Shown here: piece after piece, positions 53,260-64,000 of the stretch
Layout of the letters: every line of letters starts with the position of its first letter
Numbering within the stretch: position 1 is the first letter of the stretch
Origin: Prostheceraeus crozeri
Lineage: Eukaryota > Platyhelminthes > Polycladida > Euryleptidae
DNA length: 64,000 nucleotides
NCBI GenBank assembly: GCA_907163375.1
Contig: CAJQUW010014353.1
Coordinates: 124,001-188,000 of the forward strand
Reading direction: 5' to 3'
Program-made: the position numbers and the translations under genes
The notes under the pieces: model-generated
What the model was told of the DNA's origin: nothing
The model's database searches: none
The model's input: the letters and a program-made list of their open reading frames with translations, nothing else

Positions 53260-55848
53260 CGGATTTTATTGTTTCTTTTCGTAGTAAAATTTTTCCCACT
53301 GTGCTATTGTTGAACGCACGGTCAATTTTTCCCAAATTTGACGAGTTATCTGTTTTAGTTGCTTCAGTAAAGCCTGGCTTGGTGGTTGTAACAGAATCTT
53401 GGCTTAGCTCCGACATAATTGATGATGTGCTGAAACTACCTAGCTACAATTTATACAGATGTGATAGACTTGGGCGTGTTGGCGGCGGTGTTTGTGCATG
53501 GATCGCTGCTGATCTACGCTGTGATGTTGTTTCATGTTATTCTCATCCCCGCACGATCGAATTTTTGGCACTGAAAATTTGTAAATTAAACCTTTTTCTC
53601 GTTTGTGCATATGTACCACCAAATCTGAGAGCAAGTGATCGAGATGTTATCAACGAATTTTTTGTTTCTGTAATAGATAGTGAGTTGTCAGCAAACCCAG
53701 ACTTGAAACTTATGATTTGTGGAGATTTTAATAATATGGATACATCCATTTTTGCAGAACAATTTTCACTTGTAAATTCTGTAAAACGCGCCACTCGGCT
53801 GAATTCCATTCTTGACCAAATTTGGATCAGTTCTGATTTATGTGATATTTACCAAGAAGATGCATGTATTGGTCCTCCACTTGGTTCGTCTGACCACAAT
53901 TCTGTTTTGCTGTTTTGAAAAGAATTTGATAATTCTTCATCCAGATTGGTGAAAGTCTGGGATTTTCGTAATTCACACATGGATGATTTTCAATATCTCT
54001 TGTCAATTACAGACTTCGACTCTATTTTTGTTGATAATTATTCTGTTGATGAAATGTGCTGTATATTTTATCATTATTTACAAGTTGCTATGTCATTTAT
54101 TCCATCAAGTTTTGTGTTGATGACAAACAAGGATAAGACATGGGTTACACCTCTTCTGAAATCGTTAATAAACAAACGTTGGAATGCGTTCCGCAGCAAG
54201 CAATGGGATTTGTACCATCATTACAAGGCAAAAATAAAGGACGAGATACTGAAATCAAAATATGCATGGTCGCAGAGGCAGTTACAGTCAGCGAAAAATG
54301 TTTGGAAAGTTGTCAATGAAGTTCGGGGCAAAGCTGACAAGAGGGCCTTCCATAATTTGATAATGGACTATGGTGGTTTCCAGGGTTTGATTACTGCAAT
54401 TCACGTTGAGATGTGTAAGAACTTCAACTACGACCAAGACGTCGGCATTCCCTCGCTTCAGAATGATTCGTGGATTTTTACACCGACAGTCTATGACGTT
54501 CAACGCTCCTTGAAACATCTATCTGTGCATAAATCTGTTGGTTGTGACGGTATTCCCAATCGTATTCTCCGTGATGGCGCTAACTGGCTTTCTTTCCCAC
54601 TACATCAGATTTTTATGAAGTCAGTTGAGTCTCGAACTTTCCCCTCGTGTTGGAAGTTGGCTGATGTTGTACCCGTGCCCAAATGTAAGAGACCCACTGT
54701 TCGTGACTTTCGACCGATATCTGTTACCCCGGTCATCAGCAAAATTTTTGAACGTCTTGTTCTCAATTCTGTCATGTCACAGATTATCCAATTATATGGT
54801 CCGCATCAATATGCCTTCAGACAATATGGTTCTACCGAAAGTGCGTTGATCAAAATTCACGATAGTATAACATCATATCTTGAGTTACCTACCACGAAAG
54901 CAGTGAGGCTATCTTGCTTGGATTTAACGAAGGCATTCGATAGGCTGAATCATCACTCTTTGCTAAACCATTTGATTGACGGAAATGTAAATCAAGGTTT
55001 CATTATATGGCTGCAAAGTTATTTGGACAACCGCACTCAACGTCTTAAATTGAATGGTATTTATGGTCCGACTACTAAAATACCATCAGGAATTCCCCAA
55101 GGATCAATTTTAGGTCCCTTTCTGTTCGCTGCCTTTATGGGGTCTCTGCGTGTGTCACCAGAATCATCCATGATTATTTACGCTGATGATGTTACTCTTA
55201 TTGAGCCAATTTCTCGCGATCTCATACCGAACAATCTGGGGCATGTACAGGAATGGATCAATGCCAAGGGGATGAAACTAAATCTTGAGAAATCTTCGCA
55301 GATGATTTTCTGTCATAGAGAACAATTTGATATCATATATCCGAATATCAAGGTTTCAGATACCGTGAAAATTTTGGGTGTTCACTGGAGCAAGAATTTA
55401 ACATGGGATCTTCATTTCAGCGAAATGTTGAAACTTGCATCGCAAAGACTCTACGTAATTCGAACGTTAAAGCCCCTTGTGTCTTCTGATCAGCTCATCA
55501 GTGTATAATTCACTGATATGCAATCTTTTACTCTATGCCGCTCCTCTGTTCTCTTGGCTTTCAAAATGTATCGAGATAAAATTACAGAGATTTCCTAATC
55601 GTGCTCACCGCCTGATTTGCGGTAAAGACTGTACCTGTGACAAGTTTCCTTTGTTTTCTGTCGTTCTGAAAGACCGCGCATCTTCATTTCTCAAGAAATG
55701 TGAAGTAAACGAGGAGCATCCATTGCATCATTTGATTCCTCCTCGAATGTTACGTAGCGGTCATTTGTCTCTCCCAAATGTTAAAACTGCCAGAAGACTC
55801 CATTCATTCATACCTTGGATGTGTGTTGTCATGAATGAAGGTGTGTAA
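53250..55848 (+). pseudogene. LINE ORF2: AP-like endonuclease and reverse transcriptase
   Basis: Endonuclease (residues about 1-220): LLLNARSI, VVTESWLSS, GGGVCAWI, LMICGDFNN, LDQIW, GSSDHNSVLL. Reverse transcriptase (about 430-720): FRPISVTPVISKIFERLV, HQYAFRQYGSTESAL, CLDLTKAFDRLNH, SGIPQGSILGPFLF, IIYADDVTLI (catalytic YADD) and LNLEKSSQMIF. C-terminal part: RAHRLICGKDCTCDKFP. Only two lesions are seen: an in-frame TGA at 53916-53918 between endonuclease and RT, and a frame change near 55500 after the RT. No ATG stands near the start; the frame opens in the last bases of ORF1, so reinitiation after ORF1 is possible. Confidence 0.93.
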
Positions 55849-55996
55849 CATTTTCCAATTGTGATTTTGTATTTTCCTTTTCTCCGGTCTTTTATTTGTG
55901 ACTTGTATATTGATGTAAATATTGATGTGAGTATCAGAAATAAACACTTACTTATTTACTTACTTAAGTTTGCCGCTTTGCTCAGCAGATGTGAGC

Positions 55997-57425
55997 TCAG
56001 GTGCAATGAATGACTGCACTGAAATCACTGGTGCCGGTGATTGACGAATCTGTAACATTCTTCTTCAGTGAGTCTGCGATCGCCCGTTCAAGATTTTCTT
56101 GTAGGGAAAAATTTGGCTCTTCAGAGGATTCCTGTATATCGTTGAAATTGCTATGCTCACGTACTCGTACATCAATTTTCGGCGAATTCATCCTCTTCAA
56201 AAGTTCACAGCAGTACGCTTTTACAGCCGCCTTCTTTTGTAATTTGGCTCGAGGATTGTGAAGGTATTGCAATATGACAGATTCTTTGGTGTATCAATCT
56301 TGTACAACACGCTCTTCAATAGCCTGTTTCATTTGTTTGGCCAATGTGCTTCCTTCACTGTCAAGTGCATTGAATACAAACTTGACTACGCCTTCAGCAG
56401 TAAGAAGGTTTGCATCTCGACGAGAGAGGGAAGTAACAGCCAACTTCACCGGTTTCAATGCATTGAAAATTTGTTGCACAGTTTTGAAATCCTGATCGGA
56501 TAGTTTCTTCTCCTCTGGCAATTGTATGTCGATCTGCGCTTTTAGAATGCACTGGCGGGAAACAATTATACGCTCTAGCATATCGGCGAGACTATTCCAA
56601 TGCGTTTTACAGTCTAGAATGAGAGACGACACACTGAGACCGTCGTCAGACATATAACGCCATAGAACTTCATTGTTCTTGGGAGATTTGCGGAACGTCT
56701 TGATGATTGAACGAACTTCATCGATGGCTTCTTCAATAGTATCGTCCTTGAATGGAAGTGGAACATCAGTGTAGGATTCTTCTAAGACAAGATTACTTGA
56801 GGAATCACCCACGTCAGAGTCAGATTCAAAGTCATCAACAGGTTGAAAGTCATCTGCATCACAATCTTGAGCAGCTTTCTTTCGGTACAGAACGTCTAGA
56901 ACAGCAAGTTGTATTCCATGATTGTAGCACAGTTGCTGAGGACATGGAAGCAGTCTACCGAGTTTGATCGTCATGGTGCATCCATCTGTCGTCTCACAAA
57001 CTGCGTCGGTATCCAGATTAATGCCTACTTGCCAGATTACGCGTAATGCCGACTGGCATTGTTCAGCAGAAAACGTTCCCATTATTCTCACCAGTCCGAG
57101 ATTATGCACCAAATCACGAAGAAGTGGTCGAATATTGATTAATGTTCAGGTATCTGACGTTCCGAATCGAAGTCCATTCGTCGAATGTGAGACTGAACCG
57201 TTTTCCAGCTCGTAAATCCTCGTCAATTTGCGTCGTGATAGTCTGTCTAAGTTCAGTAGCATAAGCGTAGACACGGAGCTTCACACCATTCGCAGACGTT
57301 GGCACAAAAGAGCACGACGTAAATCCTTTGATGTTGCAAACACACTGAAGGGAATGCCATCAAGCAAGTTGTGTGTAGCGCGCAGTGGTGTGAGTGTGTC
57401 TACTCTAATCGAACAACTCAGATGA
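55997..57425 (-). pseudogene. hAT transposase, N-terminal and RNase H-like core
   Basis: From 57425 down: VDTLTPLRATHNLLDGIPFS and ATSKDLRRALL, the region before the catalytic core; then RFSLTFDEWTSIRNVRYLNI with the first catalytic Asp; then VCETTDGCTMTIKLGRLLPC and QLCYNHGIQLAVLDVLY with the second Asp and the C-x2-H-like block. A long acidic insertion follows (DCDADDFQPVDDFESDSD), then DCKTHWNSLADMLERI, a helical part, and LQYLHNPRAKLQKKAAVKAY. Frame changes lie near 57306 and 57112 and a TGA near 56285. The rest is past the LINE and piggyBac inserts. Confidence 0.92.
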
Positions 57426-57607
57426 TCTGCATTATTGTACTTTGATCGCCTTCCATGTCACCTTTGACTGCAATGAATAAGTAGGATAAATGGTTTGAAT
57501 TACACCTTCGAAAACCGGTAATTTCATTTGAAAAAAACCGGTAATTCGGTAATGAAAAAGGTCACAATTACCGGTTTCGGTAATACCGGTAATGCGACCC
57601 CGGTAAT

Positions 57608-59159
57608 GCGACTTGGATTCCAGCTCAGAATATCACAGCTCTGGCTGTGTCTATGTCTCAAAGCTCGACTCGAGTCACAAAACACAATGTGTAAATTATG
57701 GAATGTAATGATAGTTCAGATAATACCAGAATCAACTGAATGACCATTAGATAATGACTGACAACTGCTTCTCTTTCTTGTCGAAAGATCAGCATTCGCC
57801 ACATGCTGATAATGAAAAAAGAATGATCATCTGTAAATTGATGTATAAAAGTTCGGAATATTTACCTTTAATATGGGCATTCTGACGCTATTTTTCCACC
57901 TAGCTCACCTCAATCAATCAGTTTTTAATCAAGCACTCTGTTCATTCAATTCATTGCATCACTCAACCACATTTCTACAGTCCGCGTACTATTTTGAACA
58001 GGAGGGAAAACATGTCAATGTTTGTGTGCATGTAGCTTTTGGGAGAACAATGGTAGCAACTGTCTCGAAGCGACCTCTGAGAATCCCATGCACAATTCAA
58101 TGCCTCAAGCTTTCCACGTCATTTGCTGGCTGAGGATCAATGGATCAAATCTCAGCAGATGCAGCTGACGGAGACATGTTTCAGCTTATTGGGTCTCATC
58201 AGTCGTTGGCAGATTCGAACCAGTGAGAGGATATGCAAGCATGCTCGCTAACCACGAGGCCAGCGGATCACATACGAGTATTGAGGACGTGGAATTAGTA
58301 TCAGTAAGCTATTCAGCTTTATCGCAGATGCGCGGATGGCTTTCTGAAGAGTTGAGATTCTTAATGCACGTACTGTTCTTTATATTCTATCCGAAGTAAA
58401 CTGGCTGCAGATGAATTTATCAAAGTTCAGAAGATGCAACTATTACCCTTGTGTATAGCTTTCTTCGAACAATTCGATAGCGTCTTCGCATCTCTTCAAT
58501 ACGTTTCACATTACAACAAAGCATCACATTAATCTTGACCTTTCTTGGATCGTTGCAAAACATCAGCCCAGTTCCATGACGTTAGCATTCTAAAAAAATG
58601 TGAAAAACTGTCCAAAAAACGACAAATCATCGTATTTCTTTGACACTGGATCAAATGCCACCGAAATTTGCATGAGACACTTAAACTTTGTCAGAAACAC
58701 CTGAAGGTGCGAAGTGGGACCCAGAATGACAACAATCCACCCAGCACCAAACTAACAGCATCATTTTCACCACCTGTGGAAACCCTGATATCTTACAATG
58801 GATGCAGGCATGAAGGGGCACTCCATTAAAGGTGTCTCCGGTCAATTTTTAAAGTTGGTCCGTATCGATACTAGATCATTGGTTAAGTTGATTTAGCGCC
58901 ATCAGTTTGCAACTCGAAGCGCAATTCTCTCGCTATTTGTCGAGCAATTCTCGATGATGACGTCACTCGTGATGCGGTGACAAAAAGGGACGTGCTTCAT
59001 TCGTGCTGGCCATATTTTGATTCATGAATGACTGCTTTCCAATTGGCCTTCACTGTACTTCCTCGTGAAATCAGATATTCATTCACTGCACGTTACGCCT
59101 GCAGACAGTGGTGCGTATCACAACTGACGTCATCGCGAGCATTAGGCAAGCGGATATCT
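57608..59159. other. non-coding, tRNA-like segment at 58190
   Basis: No exon or transposase. A reverse tRNA-like segment lies at 58190-58272. The 86-codon open stretch at 57873-58133 is unrecognised. Confidence 0.6.
58190..58272 (-). repeat. tRNA-like SINE head, family 4
   Basis: The reverse complement reads CCGCTGGCCTCGTGGTTAGC (A box), then a 40-bp spacer and ACTGGTTCGAATCTGCC (B box). The acceptor stem does not pair well, so it is taken as a SINE head and not a tRNA gene. Confidence 0.55.
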
Positions 59160-59167
59160 CGTAAAGC

Positions 59168-59693
59168 CACAGAATTAGACAGGTCGCCTCTTCTTCTGTT
59201 TGACTAGAAGGGGAACATTGGAACATGTAACTTAAATGAAATGGCACAATCTGCTGACATAATACCATACATAGCAATCGAACAGTGAGTAGCCAGTTCA
59301 ACATTAAGCACGTCAAATTGTGCAAAGTTTCAGGGACTGTTATCAACCGGATCACACAACTAAGAGACACAGTCGATTTCAAGTTCTACAGAGAAGTTTG
59401 TGAACGTTTTTTCGTGCCCCTGCTAACTTTTTTTAAAGTGATCGGAGGACCCAACATTATTGAGAAAACTTTTGCGCAATGATCTGAATTCTTCGAATCT
59501 GAGGGAGTCGCGGCGATCGGAGCATTTTGAAGGAATTCAGAGCAATCCGCAAGCGACGCACGACTATTTTTCCTATCTCTGTAAGGTATTAAAAATTTCT
59601 TTTTGTCCAATTATTAAGTTCCTGCATGTGCCATCTATCTGAATCAGTTTGCACTTCTAGCAAAGTGACACGATTAAACAATCTAATTCTGTG
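59168..59693 (+). mobile_element. hAT-type MITE M1, complete copy
   Basis: Ends CACAGAATTAG / CTAATTCTGTG; identical 8-bp flanks CGTAAAGC (59160-59167 and 59694-59701). 526 bp. It carries the frame SQFNIKHVKLCKVSGTVINR, then FKFYREVCERF, then GGPNIIEKTFAQ, also found in the other copies. Confidence 0.95.
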
Positions 59694-61027
59694 CGTAAAG
59701 CAAATCGTTGCAGAGTACCGGATGCCGATAGAAGTAACAACTGATGTACAAACTTGCTTTTAAGACAATAAAATCACAAACTAATTTTGCCCTGAGTGCA
59801 CCTTTAAGTCGACACGAGATTTAGCTGCTCTTATGTAAAGGTTCCTATCAAGATCCTTAACCATGGTCCGTTCGCACTTGTTTCATGCTGACTTCAGAAA
59901 ACAACCTTGTCAGCAATCATCCACATTGTCAATGACGTGCTCACTAGCGTTGGCCCTGGCGTCTCAGTGGCGCATTGCCAGTTACAGTGTTGTCTCCCCT
60001 ACCCACTAAACACTAGCTCCTGGAGCCCAACAAAAACCAACCTTGTCCAACCCCCAACTCAATATTTAACTTAATTCAAGCCGGGGTCGTTCCTAAAATC
60101 CTGTCATTCTAATTGCAGTGACTGAATGAACTTCCGAAATAATAAATTACCACACTAAGCAAAAATTGTCGCACTACACAGGGTCCTCGAATTTCCATGA
60201 CACTTTGGGTGCAATTAAAATAGGCAAGATATCGAGCATCTTCCTAACCAAGATTGTTGCAAAATCACATTACTGCTATGTTGATTTCCTCAAAAATTCA
60301 AATAACTTTAAAGCTGATAACTACAACTCCTTTTTAGCCACAAAATGACACGTCCAGTGTTCCACATCTCCAAACACATAAACATTAACATTTCAAAACA
60401 CATAAATCTCAAAAAATGTCACTGTCTAATATTTACAATAACAACAGGCCTTATTGAGAATATTTGATTAATATTTAATGACTTTAATTGAGACTTTGAT
60501 TGTAATGATCGCATTTTTTACATTTCATGCATTTTCTGATTTTCACAAGCTACATAATAATATTGCTTCAATTTTCTTCATTTGCTTGTCTTTCATACAT
60601 TCAGTTGTTCTTGTTGATTGCAATGGAATTTGCACGAATTACTTGGCGATGATCACATACAATTCAAGAATAGTTTTGACAATTAATCCATTGAACGTAC
60701 ATGTATATTTTTTATCCCTTTAGAAGTAGGACTGCACATAAAGATATCATTGTCATAGAGTCTGCTTTATGAATCATAGTTTAGAACGCAATACCTGCTG
60801 TGTGAAGATCTGGTGAGGATAGCTGTTCTTTGCCGTTTTTCGCAGTAGTGTTTATTCAAGAATTAGCTTACATCAAGGTCGATCCTTTCTTGGACATAGC
60901 GAAATCGTGATGGCGTGCCGGTAAGCATTGACGTATTGTACAATGCTCGTCATCTGTCATTGTAAGGAAATCGTCTTATCTCTAATAAAAAGTTAATCAG
61001 AATTCTTACAGTAGGATACAAAAATCA

Positions 61028-61167
61028 AATATTGCATTTTAATCAAAGAAAATTAAATTAATCTCTCGACGCAATTTTTTTCCTTTTGCTTATTCGAGAA
61101 GCAAAGGAAAATTATCATCTGCGCGTCGAAAGATTAATTTCGTTTTCTTTGATTAAAATACAATATT
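61028..61167. repeat. 140-bp near-perfect hairpin
   Basis: AATATTGCATTTTAATCAAAG pairs with its inverse at 61147-61167, TCGACGC with GCGTCGA, and TTTTCCTTTTGCTT with AGCAAAGGAAAA around a 5-6 base centre near 61096. Paired over almost the whole length, like a small foldback MITE. Confidence 0.85.
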
Positions 61168-61629
61168 AGTAAAATACAAATTCAATTCATTTTGCTAGAA
61201 ATTAGATATTGCATTATCTAACAACAATTACAGATAAGATATCTTATCTTTTGGGGATTATTCAAAATCAGCATCGGCTTAATCAGAACATAATCAAGCA
61301 AACCATGAATTTAATTGTTATCATTTGGAAAACAAATTAACAAATTTTTGTTGATCTTTGCAAGGATCAATAATTTTTCAATAAAACAAATTTTATTTTC
61401 TTATTTTTGAGGTAAATCCTGTAATTTCCGATATTTTGCTGGAAAAATCTTATATTTTTCGAGAAATATCCTGTGTTTTTCGGAAAAATCCAATATTTCT
61501 TATTTTTTTTATGTCTAGGGTCAGCAGAGGACCTGCTGATCTAATCTTGGAGTATGGACATATCCTCATTTAAAAAAAATGTCCTCATTTTTGTACATAT
61601 TTCAAGTCTTATATTTGACCCGACTAAGG

Positions 61630-61692
61630 CTTGAACCAAGGTCTTCTGGACACAGAGCGAACAATACCACAAGGCTACAGCGCCGATAGCAC
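61630..61692 (-). repeat. tRNA-like SINE head, family 5
   Basis: The reverse complement has GCTGTAGCCTTGTGGTATTG (A box) and CCTTGGTTCAAGCC (B box, one mismatch) about 35 bp apart. A single copy in the window. Confidence 0.5.
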
Positions 61693-62944
61693 TTAGCAGA
61701 TATTGCAGCAAAAGCAACTAAACGAAAACCAGTAAAGCCTGTATGCTTCCAATATTTATGTGTAGTATTCTCAGCCTGCATTTTAGTGAAAGTTTGCTCG
61801 GTATTTGTACTTGCTGTTCTGTCACATTCTGAATTTTTGAGATCTATTGGTCAGATTCAAAATATAATCACTCAATTATGCACTGCATATACATCACTCT
61901 TGAATTCACCTCTCCCAGATCCTTGAAGAATCTACGGGCATTTTTTTTATTTTTTCTTTGAATTGACAGATTAAATTTCAGCCTAAAACTGATATTCTAT
62001 TAATGAGTTCAGACAGGAAATGAAGATTCATTAGGAAAGACGATATCTCAGATATTCAAGTACTTATTTTGTCATTACTCTCTTCACAGCTCGCAGGGAT
62101 TTTCGCTTTTTATCAATGAGTCTTGGTCAAATTTCATCCCTAGTCAATTGACATTTTTTCATGACTTTGCTTCACATATCGGATGACAGATAAGAGGAGT
62201 AAGTGCTTATCTCACCTATCGTAGACTCGTTCATCTCAAATGGCATTTCTGATAATTTAGCTGCTCACAAAATACCGAACAAAATTTAAGAAGATGCATT
62301 GAAGCGAATAAAATGTGTGGCAGAAAGTCAATTGAAATAATAACCAAGTCGACATAGCATTGTTACGGGGGAATCAGATTATAAATTAAAAAAGGCATTA
62401 ACTGGTTAGGGAGTTGACCGATAAATCATAACCTATTCAATGTTAACTTTAAAAAATCAATTGGAAAGCAAATTTTGCGAAAAAAAATTTCTAGTATATT
62501 ATGCATGTAATCTAGCAGACTAGGATGCCGATATCCCTTGCCATGCGAGTCACTTTCAAAGTTACATGAGCCTTAATTATAATAAACAATTTTGAAACAA
62601 TTCTTAATCTTTCAGTGATGTGTCTATACAATGCAACCTTAAGAAGATGGTTCGCATGAGGCTTTCTTAATACATTGAGACTTCAAGAATCGAACTGATG
62701 TTTCATTTCGGAAATATCTTTGTGTAAAATGTTGATTTTATCTCAATGATCATCCCAATACTGATTCTTACTCTCATACTCAATCTAGAGAGAAACTCGC
62801 TACTGATGCCGAGCACCGATTTAGTTTTTTGCTGTCTTCATGTTTGCCTTCAGTTACTGACTTATACATGAAAAAGTGATAACTTACAGCTTAATCTTGA
62901 GTGGAAATTCACAAGCGTTGTGATACTTAGTTCGTATGCGTCTC

Positions 62945-63040
62945 CTGCTGACTTCAACGACTTTCTCGGGACTCGACGACACAGCTAGATGATCACAAGC
63001 CCAAGCACTTGACCACCGTGTCACAGAATTTGACCATCCA
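62945..63040 (-). repeat. SINE family 1, diverged copy
   Basis: The reverse complement reads CTGTGACACGGTGGTCAAGT (A box), then GTCGAGTCCCGAGAAAGTCG and a body GAAGTCAGCAGGAGACGC. The oldest-looking copy of the family. Confidence 0.7.
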
Positions 63041-63596
63041 ATAATAATGCTCAATCGAATCACATACTAAAGTTCAATATTGTTATGCGCATTTGAGCAA
63101 TCTATAGTCATCTCACTTTCTAACACGATAATAATCCGGTTTTCTTATATCCTTCGTTTTTAAATGTTGTGATTCATTGGAATTAAAATATGAATAGTCA
63201 CTGTAAAGCTTGTTTTGTCTAACAACTCCTGACATATTGGCAGCTCCACCCTCTCTGTACAGACAAAACACACAGCAAAGAATCATTTTATTAACAATGA
63301 GCTCACGAGTAAGTCACTCTAGGAGCTGTGGGAATTGAGCAAGAGTTGAATACAGACGTAGATCCGAGGTCGACCCTCGTACCTGAGGAGTGATAAATTA
63401 CGATCGTGAAAAGGACGAAAAGAAGCATTATGGTTCCCAATTTTCTCTCAAACTACTTCAAGCTCCATGAGTCTTAGGGATAGCCATCCGTAAATCGTGA
63501 CTGGTCTTCGTCACAGCGAACATTTTACATTGGCTATTAAACGAAGGCTTATTGATGCATTGTAGTGAAAAAATGACGGTTTATCGTCACTTCTAC

Positions 63597-63865
63597 TCCA
63601 TACTGAGGGCTTGGACGGTGATGATATAGTCAGACTTTAATCTGGAGCGTTGTAATCTTTTAGTCGTGACGACTTCCGATGACACATTCGGGACTCGACC
63701 TTTGGACCGAAAGATCACTATGCCAAGCACTTAACCACCGCGCCACGGAAACCGCGTAGATGTAAGCGACATTATTTAGTTGCTTATATTCATAGCTTCG
63801 AACAGCGGATGCGACTGTCATTACATACTCCTGGCAACAGGTGTGACTGTTAGTCGAAGAAATAC
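63597..63865 (-). repeat. SINE family 1, long form with leader
   Basis: The reverse complement has the leader (GTCCGTATTTCTTC to AACTAAATAATGTCG), A box TCCGTGGCGCGGTGGTTAAG, B box AAAGGTCGAGTCCC and the tail up to CTCAGTATGG. It matches 2201-2512 over its whole length. Confidence 0.85.
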
Positions 63866-64000
63866 GGACCACTAAATGCTGTAATATGCAGCCGAAACTA
63901 TAAATTTGCCAAAAATTTAATAAACCGTGGCTACACATTGTAGTCATTGATCAATACAAAACAAAAAATTTGTCGTTGCAGTATTTAGATTTGTCGAAAT

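Larger units (their letters stand above)
52430..55965 (+). mobile_element. nearly full-length LINE (Jockey/CR1 group)
   Basis: Order: tRNA-like segment (52439-52510), ORF1, ORF2 with endonuclease and reverse transcriptase, 3' UTR, AATAAACA and a TTACTTATTTACTTACTTA tail. Length is about 3.5 kb. It is inserted in the hAT between its catalytic and C-terminal parts, in opposite orientation to the hAT gene. The 5' edge is approximate and no target duplication is visible. The sequence of the reverse transcriptase suggests CR1/L2/Rex1-like relatives, but the clade is not certain. Confidence 0.92.
47561..57607 (-). mobile_element. hAT transposon split by piggyBac and LINE insertions
   Basis: The left end TAGGGGTCGCATTACCGG and right end (reverse complement GGGGTCGCATTACCGG) are inverted. 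Both are followed by palindromic ACCGGTAATTACCGGT-like words. At the right end the terminal word occurs twice, and no clean 8-bp flank repeat is visible. On the minus strand the transposase starts near 57425, runs to about 55997, is interrupted by a LINE and a piggyBac, and resumes at 48153-47962 with the C-terminal dimerisation domain. Without inserts the element is about 2.7 kb, a normal autonomous hAT. Confidence 0.9.
59702..64000. other. non-coding, hairpin and SINE copies
   Basis: No exon recognised. It contains a 140-bp hairpin (61028-61167), an imperfect 30-bp repeat with TTTTCGGAAAAATCC words (61430-61510), a tRNA-like head (61630-61692, -), and SINE-1 copies at 62945-63040 and 63597-63865 (both -). 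Confidence 0.6.

Noticed and set aside
58190-58272. A genuine tRNA gene on the minus strand
   Set aside because: A and B boxes are good, but acceptor and anticodon stems do not pair, so it is listed as a SINE head.
59957-60035. tRNA-like A box (GTCTCAGTGG) near 59965
   Set aside because: No B box at the proper distance and no cloverleaf pairing.
1-64000. LTR retrotransposons, retrovirus-like or Polinton-like elements
   Set aside because: I looked for protease, integrase, capsid and long terminal direct repeats and saw none that could be supported.
1-64000. Bacterial-type features (operons, CRISPR arrays, ribosome binding sites)
   Set aside because: Intron-containing host gene, SINEs and LINEs show nuclear animal DNA; the repeats seen have no spacer pattern.

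Overview
The window is about 64% A+T eukaryotic DNA with short exons, GT-AG introns of 0.2-6 kb, and many kinds of transposon. It is an animal genome, almost certainly an invertebrate, and a lophotrochozoan or other non-insect phylum would fit. That placement is inference: no rRNA, mitochondrial or diagnostic host gene is present to fix the phylum.

Left part (about 1.7-28.1 kb, + strand): one host gene, the middle of a LOXHD1-like protein made of consecutive PLAT (lipoxygenase-homology) beta-sandwich repeats. I can place 11 well-supported or fairly supported exons, plus a tentative 44-codon exon and a tentative 29-nt microexon. Exon phases agree from one exon to the next, including one GC-AG intron. 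Together they carry about eight PLAT-like repeats and the beginning of a ninth. Both ends of the gene lie outside what I can recognise. The introns hold tRNA-derived SINEs, 3' ends of LINEs, a 312-bp tandem repeat and hAT-like non-autonomous elements.

Right part (about 28-64 kb): no certain host exon, only transposons in layers. A mariner element with unusually long (about 192 bp) inverted ends lies at 29.6-31.4 kb. A degenerate LINE follows at 32 kb, then a 31-bp minisatellite and an hAT-like element at 34.2-35.5 kb. A hAT-type MITE carrying a second copy of itself is at 36.7-37.75 kb, and a foldback element is at 40.2 kb. One hAT-like element sits inside another at 41.0-43.3 kb, with perfect 8-bp target duplications at both levels. 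At 47.6-57.6 kb an hAT transposon is split by a piggyBac (48.3-52.1 kb), which itself contains a Tc1/mariner-superfamily element (50.4-51.7 kb), and by a nearly full-length LINE (52.4-56.0 kb). Another clean MITE copy is at 59.2-59.7 kb. The last 4 kb has a 140-bp hairpin and SINE copies.

Functionally, the only host system visible is the multi-PLAT protein; known LOXHD1 relatives act at the membrane-cytoskeleton interface of sensory or ciliated cells. I did not find a new enzymatic or defence system. The most unusual material is the order and nesting of DNA transposons, several datable by intact target-site duplications, and a Pol III-like promoter just upstream of a LINE.
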